Counted from the first letter of the stretch, positions 23,641 through 40,926 are shown. The stretch: DNA of 64,000 nt from Epiperipatus broadwayi (GCA_028023455.1 JAQFVV010012993.1:62001-126000); one strand, 5' to 3'. Notes: a model not told the origin generated them from the letters alone. Made by a program: numbers and translations.

Positions 23641-24865
23641 ATAATGGCCAGATGGCACCTGAGATTTCTTCTCAAAACAAATAGTTGGATGGAAGATTTG
23701 AACCTAGCAGGTTGGTGGAATGTTACAGCCAATAAATATGGTCAAGGTTGTGCTTTTGTGTAACTTTGATCTGGCTGTAAATATTGTTTATGGTTAATCT
23801 ATCAATAGTATTCTATCCTCTGCTTGAATATATGATCCATTGTTGGAGGTATTGAAAAAAAAAGATAATCACATAAAATAAAATACAATCAAGAATAAAT
23901 GTTAATAAATAACCTATATATCCCCAATAATAAAATAATATGTTAAATATATAGTTATATTCTTCTCCTTTACTTTCTTTGCATTTCTTCATATATTCAT
24001 ATATATTGCTTAGAGGAAATTGAGAACATAGTTCTGATGAAAACTGTTGGGCAGTTGAAACTGTCATGAAAACAAAGAAGATTTATTAAAAAAAAATTTG
24101 CATTGAAGTGTATATGAGAGGAGTTATTATAAGCAATATGTTGAATATAATAAAAAAAATAATAATATATCAAGAAGAAATCTTAACTAACTTGTTAAAA
24201 GTAACAGATGTGATACAATACATATTATAATTGTCACTCCATTCATCCCTGATCATGAAGGGTGCCATGAGATAACTGCATATCTTGAAAATTTGTTCAC
24301 TATGATCAAAAATGGATAGTGATGATGGTTTGCACTGACTAGACTCAGGGAAATAGCAAGAACTCATGAATGTTGTTCAGACAATTGAGAAATAAAAGCA
24401 CTAAGACAACATCAGCAGAATAAAGTTTGAATAATTTTAAAGTTTTATTAAGAGTAATGTAGTATTTTCACTCATAGAGATTTATACACATTAAATGCAA
24501 TTCTATCAGTCATGTACTAACCAAAAATTAAACATCAACAATCTGGTAGATAGACTAATTTTCTAATAAAGAATTTAAAAAGATGGAAGGATTTTTCTTC
24601 AACTGACAATTCAATTCTTACAACTATAATATCCAGCTATTGGTTTATACATAACATTATGAGTGACATCAAAAGAAGATGCCTTCTTTGATTAATAGTA
24701 GCTTGAACAGGTTTGCTATTGTTTTTTTTTCAGCTAGAAAAAACAGCCTAATTCATTGCTCTATATCAATATACCTTGGCTGTGGATTTAGCTTTGTTTA
24801 TATAATGGTGATCCCATTTACTAATTCACATCTACATTAAACTATTAAAAATATTAAAATTGAGA
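23641..24865. other. Non-genic stretch
   Basis: Small frames at 23813-24067 and 24170-24367 (minus) show no domain or conserved motif. The sequence is slightly less AT-rich than the window average. No RNA or transposon is recognised. Confidence 0.5.
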
Positions 24866-25231
<366 letters not shown>

Positions 25232-26913
25232 TAAAAGCAGTGTAGCATGAAATATTATGGCAACATATCTGAAATAAAGACACAAATTTTGTAGCTAACT
25301 GACAGGCAAGTATTTGTAAAATAAGTTTAATTTCTAAGCAAATTAAAATGGCATTGTATAAGAATTTATGTAGCATGTAAGAATAGAATCCATTTTTATT
25401 AATATAGAAACAACATAATACAGATGAGAGACATTGCACATTATTTAAGTATAATATTTGGAGATATCTTCAAGCTTTTTTTATTTAAAAGAGGTATGTG
25501 ACTGAATAAATATAGCCGTTCATTTTATAATATTATATATTTTTTTAAAAATATCTAGTTTACTTTTCATATAGTAAAAAATTATAAGGGTAATTATAGA
25601 ACCTCTATGATTTGTTTAATTATGTTATACTTGCTACTATAAGTTATTGTTAATTTAAAACAGCTTTATATTTATGTAATTCAATATTTTTTAACTTGTT
25701 AATTAAATTTTTTTGTAATTATAAGTGCCTAATCATAAATTGTTATTTACTTAAATCATAACATAGTTTTACATACAACATAGTAGAAAATTTAAGATAT
25801 TCTTAACTTAATCATTATATATTTTTATTAAATTAAATATCATAACTAAATTGTAAAATAAGTTTTTAGTATTTAAACTTATTTATTTAAGATAGAGGTT
25901 ATGAATGCTAAATTAGTAAAACTTTAATTTAGTTTTTATTTTATTAAAATTGTAATGTTTAACTAATAAAATAAAAATTAGCAGTTGTCTTTTTCTGTGT
26001 GTGATTGCACATACATGGAGTTTATAATTATTTAAAAGTACTTCCTGGTTATAAAATTAATGTTCAAAGTTAATTTAGATACTTAATATTTAAAATATAT
26101 ATGGTTTTAAAAGATAGTATCAATAATATTTTTAGGTTTTCTAAAATAATAATTCAATAAATAATTTTATTATTTTATTGATATAATAATTTTTATTTAT
26201 TATTAAATAATGTAAAATATTTAATGTAATATTAATGGTTTGATATGTAATTATTGTTTAATGTAATGTCTAGATAATGTAAATTAATTAAAGTTATTTT
26301 TAGAATCTGTAACTCAGTAACTAGATTATTTGGTCTTTTTTAAAAATTAGGTCTCAAATTTTAATTAATAGGCAACACTTAATGGTCAATATCATCTGTA
26401 ATTGTTTATCACATAATTTATTGTATATAAGACTTGATCACTACACATGTGCACACATATGTATCATAATCCTTTTTCAATGCATTCAAGTATTAATTAT
26501 TTCACTTAAAGTAAAAAAGTATGAATTGCTAAAAACTAATCTATTGAGGATTTGTAACCTAGTGTCTGCATTCATCAAACTACTCCTTGCTTAAATTATG
26601 GGAAATTGTTTTAAAGAATGCATGTACATTATAGGAAGTGACTTATTGTGTCACAATACTGGTTGATATTTACCAAAGCTATTATTATTACATTGTGAAA
26701 ACTTTTATTAATTTCAATTTATTTATTTTATCATATTCAAATTTTATTTTAAGAAAGTTAATTCTTAAATTAAATGCCAAAACATTTAAACTATTTTTAT
26801 TAAATTTGAAAAGAATTTATAGGCTATTTCTACAAGGACTCTCAATGCAATATTTTATTTAAAATGTTGAATATTTTTATTATTTTCCAGAATTATCTCT
26901 TTTGGTTTAATTT
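25232..26913. other. AT-rich non-genic stretch
   Basis: No gene is recognised. The frames at 26382-26594 and 26638-26862 have low-complexity composition and no motif. Confidence 0.55.
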
Positions 26914-26915
26914 AA

Positions 26916-26950
26916 TAGCACTGAGTTAACTATTGGCAACTTCTCATTAG
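26916..26950 (-). ncRNA. Decayed hammerhead-like element, PLE-4 left arm
   Basis: On the minus strand: CTAATGA, then a weak stem involving AGTT/AACT, then CAGTGCT. It differs from canonical CTGATGA by one base; the GAAA is lost. Confidence 0.3.
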
Positions 26951-27069
26951 AATCATAGTGCAAAATTATTTAACTAACAATGTTGGGAGCAGGATAAATA
27001 TATAGTTTATAAAATATGCAAATTATTGCAACAAGAAAATGTAAATTATAAAAAGTCAGATATTCCATT

Positions 27070-27180
27070 TTTTGACAAAGGGATGAAAAACATACCTGTT
27101 GATTGAATTTGAGTCTTTTGCAATAACCCATGCCTCCTTGAATTTTCTATTATGATCATCCCTTTCTGTGCAGATGGTAT
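27070..27180 (-). pseudogene. PLE endonuclease tail, locus 4 left arm
   Basis: The minus-strand translation reads CTERDDHNRKFKEAWVIAKD then SNSINR. This matches the ER.H..RKIKEA.LI......INR tail of the other GIY-YIG endonucleases in the window. Only this tail is clear. Confidence 0.65.
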
Positions 27181-27421
27181 TAATAATAGAAGAAATAAAC
27201 ATTTGTATCATCCCATGCTTATGCTCCAGAAAAATTGATTTATATTGTCAGTCTTTATTTTCCTTTTTATAAAGGTAAGAAGTGCTGGGTGATTCTCGTA
27301 AATCTATTAGCACTTGAGACTACCCATAGTATGTCACTCTACACACTGGAGATGGGTAAGAAATTTTATACAATACTTGATGAGCATGTTTGAATGAATA
27401 TCTGTCTTTAGTATTGTTCCG

Positions 27422-27735
27422 AAGATTGTTTATAAAATTTCATGCCCATATCCAGCATGTATACTACGGGAAGTCTTGAGATCATAATCTACAAGAATCA
27501 TGTAGCACTCTTATCTTTATGAAAAGGAAAATTAAGACTGACAATATAAATCAATTTTTCTGGAGCATAAGCATGGGATGATACAAATGTTTATTTCTTC
27601 TATTATTAAGACCATCTATCTTCACAGAGAGAGGTGATCATAAGAGAAAGTTCAAGGAGGCATTGATTATTGCAAGTGACCCGAATTCAATCAACAGGAA
27701 AAAATCTTGCACTCCTTCATCAAAAAATTGAACAT
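27422..27735 (+). pseudogene. PLE GIY-YIG endonuclease remnant, locus 4 right arm
   Basis: KIVYKISCPYPACILREVLRS (27422-27484) aligns with the GIY-YIG core of locus 3 (VIYQIFCDCMLSYIGKSRCS). Stops and frame changes follow. After them, FLEHKHGM matches the DH segment, and ERGDHKRKFKEALIIASD with NSINR matches the C-terminal part. The YIG triplet itself is lost. The reverse transcriptase is absent. Confidence 0.65.
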
Positions 27736-27842
27736 CTGATTTTTATAATTTACATTTCTCATTGCAATAATTTGCATATTTTATAAACTATATCTTTGGT
27801 CTGCTTTCAGCATTGTTAGTTAATTAATTTAGCACTACATTT

Positions 27843-27880
27843 CTGGTGAGAAGTAACTAAAAGTTAACCCAGTGCTGTAA
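27843..27880 (+). ncRNA. Decayed hammerhead-like element, PLE-4 right arm
   Basis: CTGGTGA, then a stem GTAAC / GTTAAC with one unpaired base, then CCAGTGCTGT. It is one base from canonical CTGATGA, at a different position from the left arm, so the simplest common ancestor has the canonical core. Confidence 0.35.
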
Positions 27881-28243
27881 CTGAGCTTACGTTTTCATAG
27901 TATTTTATTAAGATATGAAAAAAGTGTAAAGTTAAATAATTATATGTTATTCTATGAAGTTTTTCATTAAAATTTTGCTTTACCTTTTATGGCACAGTAA
28001 ATAATAAAAAAATTTCATCATCATTTATACAAACCGTTTTTCTAGTATTTTTGATATACTGATAATATATTTAGTAAATACATTCGTTTAGAATCTCATT
28101 TTATAAAGAAACAAAGAAAACTCATATATTTTATTTTGTAAGGAGACCATTGCAAAATTATCATAATATTCAATAACTTATTATCATATTATAAGAAGAC
28201 ATTTTTAAAAAAAATAAAGAGATGATAATGTACATTTTAAAAA

Positions 28244-31790
<3,547 letters not shown>

Positions 31791-32100
31791 CCATATTTTT
31801 CCAAAAATAAGGCAGGATCTTATATTAATTTTTGCTCCAAAAGACATTTTAAGGCTTATTTTGAGGATATGTCTTATTTTATCATGCACAAAAATCTACA
31901 TTTATTGAAATACATAAATATATACTTATTCAATTACAAAAATCTACATTTATATTTATTTATACATCTACTACAAGGGTATAAAAATAGCCAAAATCAC
32001 TCTCTCATTGCTATGCTTGTTGTATTAGGTACCTTTTGTGATGATTGTCTGCATCAATCTGCCAAATGCTTTAATCATGTGAAATTGTGGACACATGTAG
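31791..32100 (+). mobile_element. Interspersed repeat fragment, probably DNA-transposon derived
   Basis: The left end (CCATATTTTTCCAAAAATAA, then TCTTATATTAATTTTTGCTC, then a CTTATTTTGAGG-type block and AAAATCTACATTTATTGAAA) resembles, from memory, a repeat with AAAATAAG...CTTATTTT inverted blocks found in several animal genomes and usually classed with DNA transposons. Within this copy, AAAATAAGGCAGG and GGCTTATTTT form an inverse pair. AATCTACATTTAT occurs twice (31901 and 31940). The frame at 31869-32114 is not clearly coding. The right boundary is uncertain. Confidence 0.4.
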
Positions 32101-33769
32101 TATATTTAGTGTAAAGTGTGTTTGCATATTTGTTATTTTTGTAATAACTGAAAAGTTAGAAGCTGAAGTTCTGTTTTCTTTTAGAAAAAACTGTTATACT
32201 GCTTGAAACAGATGACAAGCAAGTTGTTCTGGAAAATCACAAGTTTAAGTATTGTTTAATAAAAATGTTAAAATCATCAAGTCCCATAAAACCATGGTGA
32301 GTGAAGTCAAATTTTAAAACAATGCTGATTTTTTGAAGAGAAGCAAACGGCAATGCTCAATCAGAATTCATAATGATCAGGCATTTAAAATCTTCAAGTT
32401 TAGAAACATTTGTGTGATGTTTCAAAATATAAATGTTCCATTTTGTGGTAAAATGAGGAGAGCCTAATTTGTCATGATGATGTGATAGTACATAATGTTT
32501 GAATGTGAATATTTTTTAATTTAATGTAGCATGTCCTAACTTATCCATCAACTATATTCACTCAGTACTCCATGTGACATTTTGTTAATCTTTCAAATAA
32601 AAAAAATGTATTTTTTGCAGACATACAAGTGATGAAAAAAACAATTGAGGCATTAAAAGGCAACACCTTGCAAGTGTTTCTAAAATACTTCAAAAAGGAA
32701 AAACATGTTTAAACTGGTATATTGTATTAAATTGACTATGTTTCCAAAAAGATTCAATTTGCAACATCTAAACATAAATATACAATTTTTAATACAAAAC
32801 TTCCATTATTATTTGGTCCCCCCTCATATAATTTAATATGTCCATGTGTTTTAATTGACAGTTTAATTTATCTGGCTGTTGATTTTTAGTAGGGCCTATT
32901 TATGAGTATCTTCAGAGAAACGTGCTAAAATTAAATTCACTGTTATCAGTTGAATTATTCTTAATACTTAGGCAATACTTTTATAAGTCCACTTACCCCT
33001 TTGGTCTTTTAAATAATATTAATATGTTGATCTTATTGTTGACATTTTAAAATAAATTTATAGTACCAATTGTATAAGCCAATAAATGCCATCCATTCTT
33101 TTTTGATTAATGGGAGTTATAAAGTTTGTACATCATTTATTTGCCTTCACTAGATAATATTCAATTTTATTATGACCTATTGTATGATACAAAAAATTAT
33201 CATTTCAATGACTACATACTTCTAGTAAAATGTTTTTACTAATTGTGCATAACTATAACTATATATGAGCACTTCCAATTATCAGGTCTCTTCAAGTTTG
33301 GTCTAATGTTTTTAATATATAGTATTTCTTCACTATATCAAACTAGTAATTTTTTTATTTCATTCATTTATCTTATATGCAACCTTTTTCTAGATCTTTT
33401 TCAATATATTAAAATTAAATTTTAAAACTTAGCTGTTTATATATTATCAATTTTTTTATCAATATGTTTAATCCAATATCACTTTCTAAATTTTTTCAGT
33501 GGTGTTATTCACAGCTATTTGTTCTCTCACCTACATATTTTATTTTTATTCATTTTTGTTGATTTTAGTATACATCTGTCTATATAATGTTGTAAAATCC
33601 TGACATTGATTTTCCATTAAGTATTCAAATCTGATCTTCTGTTAAGTATTCAACCTCATATACATAAATAAAAATTCATAATACATCATTACAATTTTTT
33701 TGACATACTTAAACATATTTATTTTTAATACTTGCTTGATAACATTTAAACCAAATGATATTTTTATAT
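32101..33769. other. AT-rich non-genic stretch
   Basis: No gene is recognised. 32160-32480 is slightly less AT-rich and could continue the preceding repeat, but no frame is conserved. Confidence 0.5.
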
Positions 33770-34546
33770 CATGAGGAAATCATCTGCAAAACCTAGATGA
33801 CTTAATTCTTTTCAATTGACTTTTACTCCTTTAGCTTTTCATTTTAGTTCACAAAATACTTCTTGCAAAACTGCTGTAACAAGTTTTGGCTGCATGGAGC
33901 CATCCTGTTGTACACTCTTCCCAATGTTAATCATTCTAGTATCACTATGTAATCTAATTGTTGCTGTTACATTTTTATAAAATTCTTCAAAATCTGTCAG
34001 TACCTTGTGTCTATACTTTGATGATCTAATGCTTTAATTACTGAAAAACTGCTTATGGAATCAAATGCCTTTTCATAATCTACAAATTCAAAGCATAATG
34101 GCAACTCATATTTATTGGTTTTTTTCTATAACTTCTCTCAGTTTTTGTATGTGATCTACAGTACTAAAACCACTTTTCAATGCAGCTTGTTTGTTTGTTT
34201 GTTTGGTTAAAATCCAAAGTTCGCTGTAGACAAGTTGTAATTATCTTGTTAAAAAATTTATACAACTGATAAAAGGCTGATGGATTTGTAATTTCTAATA
34301 TCTTCTTTATCAGCTTTTTAAAATATTAATATTAATACTGCATTCTTTCAATCATTACCATTTAGACATTTGATATATAACTTTGCCAATTTGATTTCTA
34401 TTTCTTCACCTACTTTTTTTAATATATCAATTATAATTCCATCATTTTCTGGAGCTTTTCCCTTCTTCATATATTTAATTGTATGTCTCACTTCTTTATT
34501 TAAAATCTTGGTCAATTCAGAAGATATAATAGATGTAATTTTAAAT
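33770..34546 (-). pseudogene. RTE/BovB-clade LINE reverse transcriptase, heavily decayed
   Basis: On the minus strand the only open part (34348-34572, partly hairpin sequence) reads KEVRHTIKYMKKGKAPENDG and then IIIDILKKVGEEIEIKLAKLY. This is the typical KAP..DGI region in the N-terminal fingers of LINE reverse transcriptases. Further on, with many stops and frame changes, YKFFNKIITTCLQRTLDFNQ corresponds to the conserved Y..F...I...L...LDFNQ segment. Remnants of the STIDHI...Y..PLC.AFVDYEKAFDS motif-A region (about 34080-34170) and of the RGVRQG and FADD regions (33770-33900) follow in order. The apurinic endonuclease half is missing, and the 5' edge is cut by the palindrome at 34547. It is long dead. 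Confidence 0.75.
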
Positions 34547-34619
34547 AATTGTTTAAATGATAATACACACACACATATATATATATATATGTGTGTGTGT
34601 GTATTATCATTTAAACAAT

Positions 34620-34652
<33 letters not shown>
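34547..34652. repeat. (TA)n-centred palindrome with (CA)n/(GT)n shoulders, plus (TA)n(GT)n tail
   Basis: AATTGTTTAAATGATAATAC, then (AC)n, (AT)n and (GT)n, then the exact inverse ending at 34620. This is followed by a second (AT)n(GT)n run to 34652. The left arm continues inside the LINE's 5' edge, so the inverted duplication happened next to the LINE truncation point. Confidence 0.9.
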
Positions 34653-35350
34653 TATTTGATTAATGATGTATGTATTGATAACTGAGATATTTGATATGTT
34701 TACCTTGATATTAGATCCATTTATAAACGTCCTATGTTTTCATTTTATAATGACTTCGTTTTTGTAGTGAATATATCGTATGAGCAATGTTTATATCTTT
34801 ATAAATGGTATGTCTATAATGACAAATTAATATTTAAATATTTTTATATGAAATTTTAAGAGTAGTAGTTGTTTCCATGCCATTATCTAGAATATTATAG
34901 TAGAGAGTTAAGCCTATGTATAATAAGCATTTTAATCATTGCATATTTTATAATTCTTAGTGTATAGGTTACTGTGTTTCTAGATATTAAGATTAAGAAT
35001 GGCTTGGGGTTTTTGCCAATGTCTCAGATTGTTAATCATACCTGCATTTGTTGATTTTAATGTATTAATTTAGATATTGGTAGTTATTACAATGGAATTA
35101 TTTTATTTTTTAATAAATTAGTTTGTTTATAATAAACTATTTTGTTTCTTTTACTACTGACTACTAATCGAATTATAAAATACAAAATATATGATATGCC
35201 AAATAAATAGGTGTTCAAATGTAACTCATGCTGGGTAAGCTAGTCTTTTATTTCAAATTTTGTTATTAGTTGGAATAGTTTTATTTGTAATTCATGACTT
35301 TTTAATATTTGTTTGTAATTGTGACTTTACTAATAAACATCTTTCTTTGA
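34653..35350. other. AT-rich non-genic stretch
   Basis: Nothing recognisable. Confidence 0.55.
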
Positions 35351-35376
35351 TATTTTTTATATTAGTTAACAATATT

Positions 35377-35419
<43 letters not shown>

Positions 35420-35437
35420 AACTAATATAAAAAATAA

Positions 35438-35487
<50 letters not shown>

Positions 35488-35490
35488 TTA
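35351..35490. repeat. Double (TA)n-centred palindrome
   Basis: The first palindrome (35351-35436) has arm TATTTTTTATATTAGTTAAC and its inverse around (TA)n. The second (35435-35490) has arm TAAACTTTA and its inverse around a longer (TA)n. It has the same abutting two-hairpin layout as 6793-6930. Confidence 0.9.
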
Positions 35491-37189
35491 GATTTATTAT
35501 CTAGTGGAACCTTTTAGTAAAGTTACATATGGAATGATCATGAATACATTTTTTGCATCTAAAGTTTGTCACTTCAATACAATAAATACTAAATAAGCAT
35601 AATTTAATTTGTATAAAATTTAATGGAAGTAAAATCACCTCAGAAACTATATATAAGAAAATCTTATACAGAAATAAATGCAAAGAATAGAATGGATCAT
35701 CTATTATTAAAGCGTTCAATGTTTTTAAACATTCATTTATTGATGGTTTTGAAAATAGAGAATGAAATTTATATATTAAACTGAATTTAAATACAGCACA
35801 AATCATTATAAAATCATGATTGAAAATTTAGAAGATAAAGATAGTATTTTATTTTTAATAATTTCTTAATATTAATGATATAGCTGTTTGTGAATTAAAT
35901 ATTTAATATGTATAGATTAATGTTATACATTTGAAATGGAAGTGACAACACTACTGGAAGGTATGTATTGATGTTATGAAGTTATTAAAAATAAGATACC
36001 ATGGTTATCCTCTAAATATTAAAACATGATTTGAAAAGGATTTATGTCGAATTTCAATCAATCTATTGTATAATGACATTCTCGGTTTTCAACAACATCA
36101 ATGAATAAATGCTTAAAAAAATAATGGAAGCTTTAAGAATAGATAGTCCATTCTATTCTTAACATTTATTGACAAAGGTGTGTTATTTATACATAATTTT
36201 CTAGGAATATTGTTACTTCTGTTTGAATTTTATATATAAGGAAAGAGATAGAGAGGTATAAACAACTTATGGATAGCCTAATTCAGATGTCTGTAATGGA
36301 TTAAGACTGATTTAAAAAAGAAAATGTCCGCTTCTCTAGTTCCTCAAAGTTTATAAAAATTTATGTATATTTAAACAATTACAGACAAGTAAAAAATTAC
36401 AGTTCATTTTATTTAAATTTATATTCTTGTTTGTACTTATGTAAATGAATTTATATAATTTTAATAATCTAAAAAATATGGATTCATCTTTTTCAAGTTA
36501 TTGTTAAGCTATTGTAAACCAACTGCTTGATGTTGGACTAGATTATATGTTTATTACTTTTTGTGTATGTTCTAGTTAAATGTAATGGTATATAATAAAA
36601 ATAACTTTATAGCATAAAAAAATTATCTTTTCATGTTTTTCATGTTTAATATATATTCCATGCTTGAGATTTGTTAAGCAGCTTTGCAATCACATGTATG
36701 GCTCATTTGATATTAGCATTTGATTAATGACTTTCTATATATTTGATTGGCAAAAAAAAAAATTAAAATATGTATTCATTGGCAATAATTTTAATAACTA
36801 TAGCTAAACATCAGTAAACATTCAATGATATTTTTAAAAAGTTAATGTTTTGAGTGAAATATAAGCTTGCTTTTAAGTAAATGAAAAGTTGCTCATTTGG
36901 ATGTACTGTAGTCATTATGTTGGTATTATTATGGTTTTTATTTAAATTTGGAAATTATAAAAAAGCTCATTAATTACTATATAATTTATTTTACTTTGTT
37001 TTTGCAAAATTAAATTTATTATTTGTTTTTAATAGACATATAATATTTAGATTGACACCGTACTGAAAATTTGTTATTACAATAAAATAAAATAATAAGT
37101 GCAAAAATTTTAATATAAAACACTTGTGAAAATAATTTTTTTTTGTAAATGGAAATAATATTTTTCTTTTTTTTTTTTCAATTATAAAT
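35491..37189. other. AT-rich non-genic stretch
   Basis: No gene; the minus frame at 35501-35806 has no motif. There is one perfect 10-bp hairpin at 36133-36162 (TTAAGAATAG / CTATTCTTAA, 10-nt loop). Confidence 0.5.
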
Positions 37190-38800
37190 CGAAATTTTAA
37201 ATTTTAAAAATATTTGAATGTGTTTTGTGTTTACACATGAAATCTATGTTATATATTTATAAGTCCATTTGATTACTGACCATGTGTTCTGAAAAACCAT
37301 GAAAGTGTTTAAAACTAAAAATTTAAAAAAGTAACTTTATTTGACTTTTATGAATTGTTAATATGTTCTAATTTACAAGATATGAACTATAAAAATAATC
37401 AAATAATAATTTGAATTTATTTTGTACTTTACACATGCATTCTATATTATATTTTTATAATTTTCAACTTCAGTCTCTGAGCATGAAGATATTTATAAAG
37501 TTCATGAAAATTATTTGAAGCAGAAAAAAACATTTTTACATCATGCATTAAATCAAAACATTATTTAATTAATAAAATCTTAAATATTTAGTTGATTAAA
37601 ATAGATACTACTATTGTTTATTTAATGCTGACACCATATTCATAAAAACGTTTTCATATAGATGGAAATATTGAATAGCTATATTTTAAAAACTGAATAA
37701 AACAAACTAATTCAATTACCAATCCTCAGTAAGCAAGAATATATAAAACGTTGGGGGAGGGAATATAATTTGAATCTACCATTATTTATCATAAAATATT
37801 TATCAATTCCACATCGAAAATTTTTCATAATTTTAAATTATATTTAAAATAATTTTAGCTTTTTTAAATTTTACTTTTTTTAAAATCTAAATAATGAAAG
37901 TTAGCAGTTTCAAGCCTACAACGATTAAAAATTATTGTCAAGCATTGATAGCTAAGTGCACGGCTGCCTTACAAACAGTTGTCCCGGGTTCACTTCTCAG
38001 TCGACGCTTTGACATATAGGGAAAAAACAATTAAAAATTCTGCAGAGATGCCTTACCACTTTTAAAATCAAATTCATCATCTAATTATATATTTTCAAAT
38101 ATTCTTCTCTCTTATTAAATAGTATATTTTCAATACTAAATTATTAAAAAGATGGAAAACAAGAATAAAAATCTAATTAATTTCACCTATTTTTCGTTCT
38201 ACTCAAGCATAAACACTCTAACTTTTTTATACAATTTTATTATCGATTAAAAACTATCAGATGTAAAAAAAAAATTCACAAGAACACTGATACTTTTAAA
38301 ACAAATGTTTTTATTTTTTGAGTATTTATTTTCAAATATATAAAATGAAATACTTATACATATGAATATTTATTTTATTAGTAATGAAGATTACAAATCC
38401 ATTTTAATAACACAATATAAAATCAAATGCATGTACAGATGAAAAATGTACATTTATATTTTTATAATGTTTCATCAAAATAATTTGAACTCTAGACATG
38501 CAGTCCAAAATAAATACGATAATGTTTAAATCCAAAAAAAAAAATCAAAAAATATAATGCTTTGACTTCTAGGAGTTGTTACTTCTTGTAAGACATAAAC
38601 ATGGATGTCAAGATATGATATATAATTTGAAATATTATCTCTAGACATGCAGAACAAAATAAATATAAAGTTGCTTAAAATGTAAAAAGTTCAAGAAATA
38701 ATGTTTTTCTTTTATAAGTTATTATCACTTCCTATTTTTTAAGATATAAAAATATACTGCACAATATATAAATTATGAAGATAATTTAAAGATAACTCTT
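37190..38800. repeat. Decayed tandem units in inverted arrangement
   Basis: About 37205 and 37405 share TTTGAAT.T.TTTTGT..TTTACACATG and TCTAT.TTATATTTTTATAA (period near 200). About 38490 and 38643 share CTCTAGACATGCAG and CAAAATAAATA (period near 150). The second pair resembles the reverse complement of the first (ACATGC..., AAAATAAAT, CTTGTAA). The SINE at 37924 sits between them. Divergence is high, so unit borders are uncertain. Confidence 0.4.
37924..38039 (+). mobile_element. tRNA-derived SINE with 10-bp target-site duplication
   Basis: ATTAAAAATT occurs at 37924-37933 and 38030-38039, flanking a 96-bp body. The body begins near GTCAAGCATTGATAGC, has an A-box-like TAGCTAAGTGC and a decayed B box GGTTCACTTCT, then TCGACGCTTTGACATATAGG and a short A tail. 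It shares head, B-box region (ACAGTTGTC..GGGTTC.CTTC) and tail with the copy at 10993-11132, so both belong to one family of about 95-115 bp. Confidence 0.8.
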
Positions 38801-40926
38801 ATATTCATTAAGAAATGGGCTTGTTTATTTCAGAAAACTTGCAATAATTTGGCCACTTTACATTGTTAATTTACTATTATCAAAAATGATAGTAATGTAA
38901 CATATTTTGAAACTTGGATTCTGCAGGCCTACTTTAATTGATTTATTAATTTAAAAACATCTAAAGAAGTCAATATATTATGGACAATCAGAAAATTTAA
39001 GAAATCTTTAGTCTATTGTTTAAAACAACAGTACCTTCAAAAGCATTCTTCTTGGGAATCTCATTTTTATGCAAAATGTTTGAAAGAAAATATAATATTG
39101 TGCTTGTCTGTTAAAAGTTGTTGATTATTTTTACACACTAATATTTTACTTCTAAAAATATACATTAAAAAATTTGATTGTAACATATTAAAGAAAATTA
39201 TGGAATATATAATATTACTATCTACCAGAATTCACACAGTGTTTAAAACTTTTTAAATATTGTAATAAATATAAAGCAAATATCAGGTTTTAAGGCAGAA
39301 TTTGATACATTTATCATAAATATATATTTGTTTGCTCACATTTAAAAAAATAAAAATGAATTTGTTTATTTTCTGAAATTTTTTTCTCACACCAATGTAT
39401 GATTTATGTAATATATACAGTCTTTGTTTATTACCATAATAATCAAATATCCAATACAATATCTTGTGAAAGTCTCAATGATGATGAAAGCCTGTTTGAT
39501 AAATATTACAATATAGTTATTAATAGTTGTTTATTTCAATTTTATTTTGATTGATTATTTATCCTTTGCTTATATTTGCAATGCATTTTTTAATATTTGC
39601 TAAGTTCAAATGTGATTTTTTTAAGATTGTTTTTTGTTTGTAAAAATAAATTTCAAAAAACTCAAATCCAATTTATTGAGTTTTAGAATAATACAAAGAT
39701 TCTATACAGTAATGAAAGATTGAATATTTTACAATTTTCACCAGGTCAACAATGAAAATAACAAAATGTAAAGAGTTCCATATTAATTCAAAACATTATT
39801 TTATTAATAAAAAAAATTGAATATAGATTGCAAATAAAAAATACTAATGTTATTTACCTACTGCAGCTCTCATTGAAAACACAATTCATGAAAAAAATTT
39901 ATATAGATAATCTTAACAACTATAATTTTTAATTAAATCAAATATTAAATAATTATATTTTTGGTGGAGTAAAATAATCATCCATTTTTAAATCTACAGT
40001 TAAAATACTGTGCAAGTTCTCCTAGAGAACAAAACTATGGTTTAATGCTACAATTTATTAATCAATTTTTTTTATTAATTCTAATGTTTAAAAAATATAT
40101 AATTTTGAATTAAATTTTAATGGTTTTTTTCCTTATAAGTATTAAATAATCAGAATTTTTGAATGCAAGTATTTGTAAGATTATATTAATTAAAAATACT
40201 GCACAGGAGTCATATTATTTATTTTATTAAGACTTTTTCATTCAAGAAATATTTATTTTGTTATACAAGCTAAAATAAAATTCTTCATTCTGTTAATTTT
40301 TATTTGATATTATTTTATTATTTATTTTAATTATTATATTAAATTTAAGATTATTTTTATTTGAAAAATTAATATTCTAACAAAAAATTAAAATAAGCAA
40401 AATTTTATGAAGAAAATGTTATGTTACTGCAATGAATATGATTTGATTTTTAATTTAAATGAATATAATAATTCAAATAGCTATAATTGTTAAGAAATCT
40501 TAAAACACATATTTATTCAGGTAAATAGGATGTAGATGTTTCAAATAGCTATCCAATTATTAATTCGAAATGAGTATGTAGTTTTTTTTTTATTATGAAA
40601 TTAAAATAAGAAAATGTCTTCAGCTTTTCTACACTTGTTTAATCGGGAAAATAATGAATTATATTTTCAATGTTCATATTTGAAGATTACTGAAAATGTA
40701 TTTGTCCTGAAGCAAAGAAATTAAAGCTCTCTTTATTTTTTATTTTTTTATTTATACATAGTTATATGCATTTTATTTTTATATTTTTGTGATTTGCATA
40801 CTAGCTTTGGGGATTCATATGTATCTTTCAAATAATTACATTTCAGAATGCAAAAAAAAAGTTGCTATTTGTAATTTTATGATAGTAGCAGAATGAGAAA
40901 TGTGAGCATAATTTCCATCTTCATTG

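Larger units (their letters stand above)
26914..27880. mobile_element. PLE locus 4: old Penelope-like remnant, inverted repeat
   Basis: Two arms of about 350 bp (26914-27270 minus, 27525-27880 plus) are imperfect inverse copies. They share, for example, ATGATACAAATGTTTATTTC, and AATTTGCATATTTTATAAAC outside the coding part. Both encode the tail of a GIY-YIG endonuclease. The centre (27270-27525) contains the upstream part of the endonuclease for the plus arm. Similarity between the arms stops at AGTGCT(G/A)T, the end of the hairpin element. It is the most decayed of the four loci. Confidence 0.7.
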
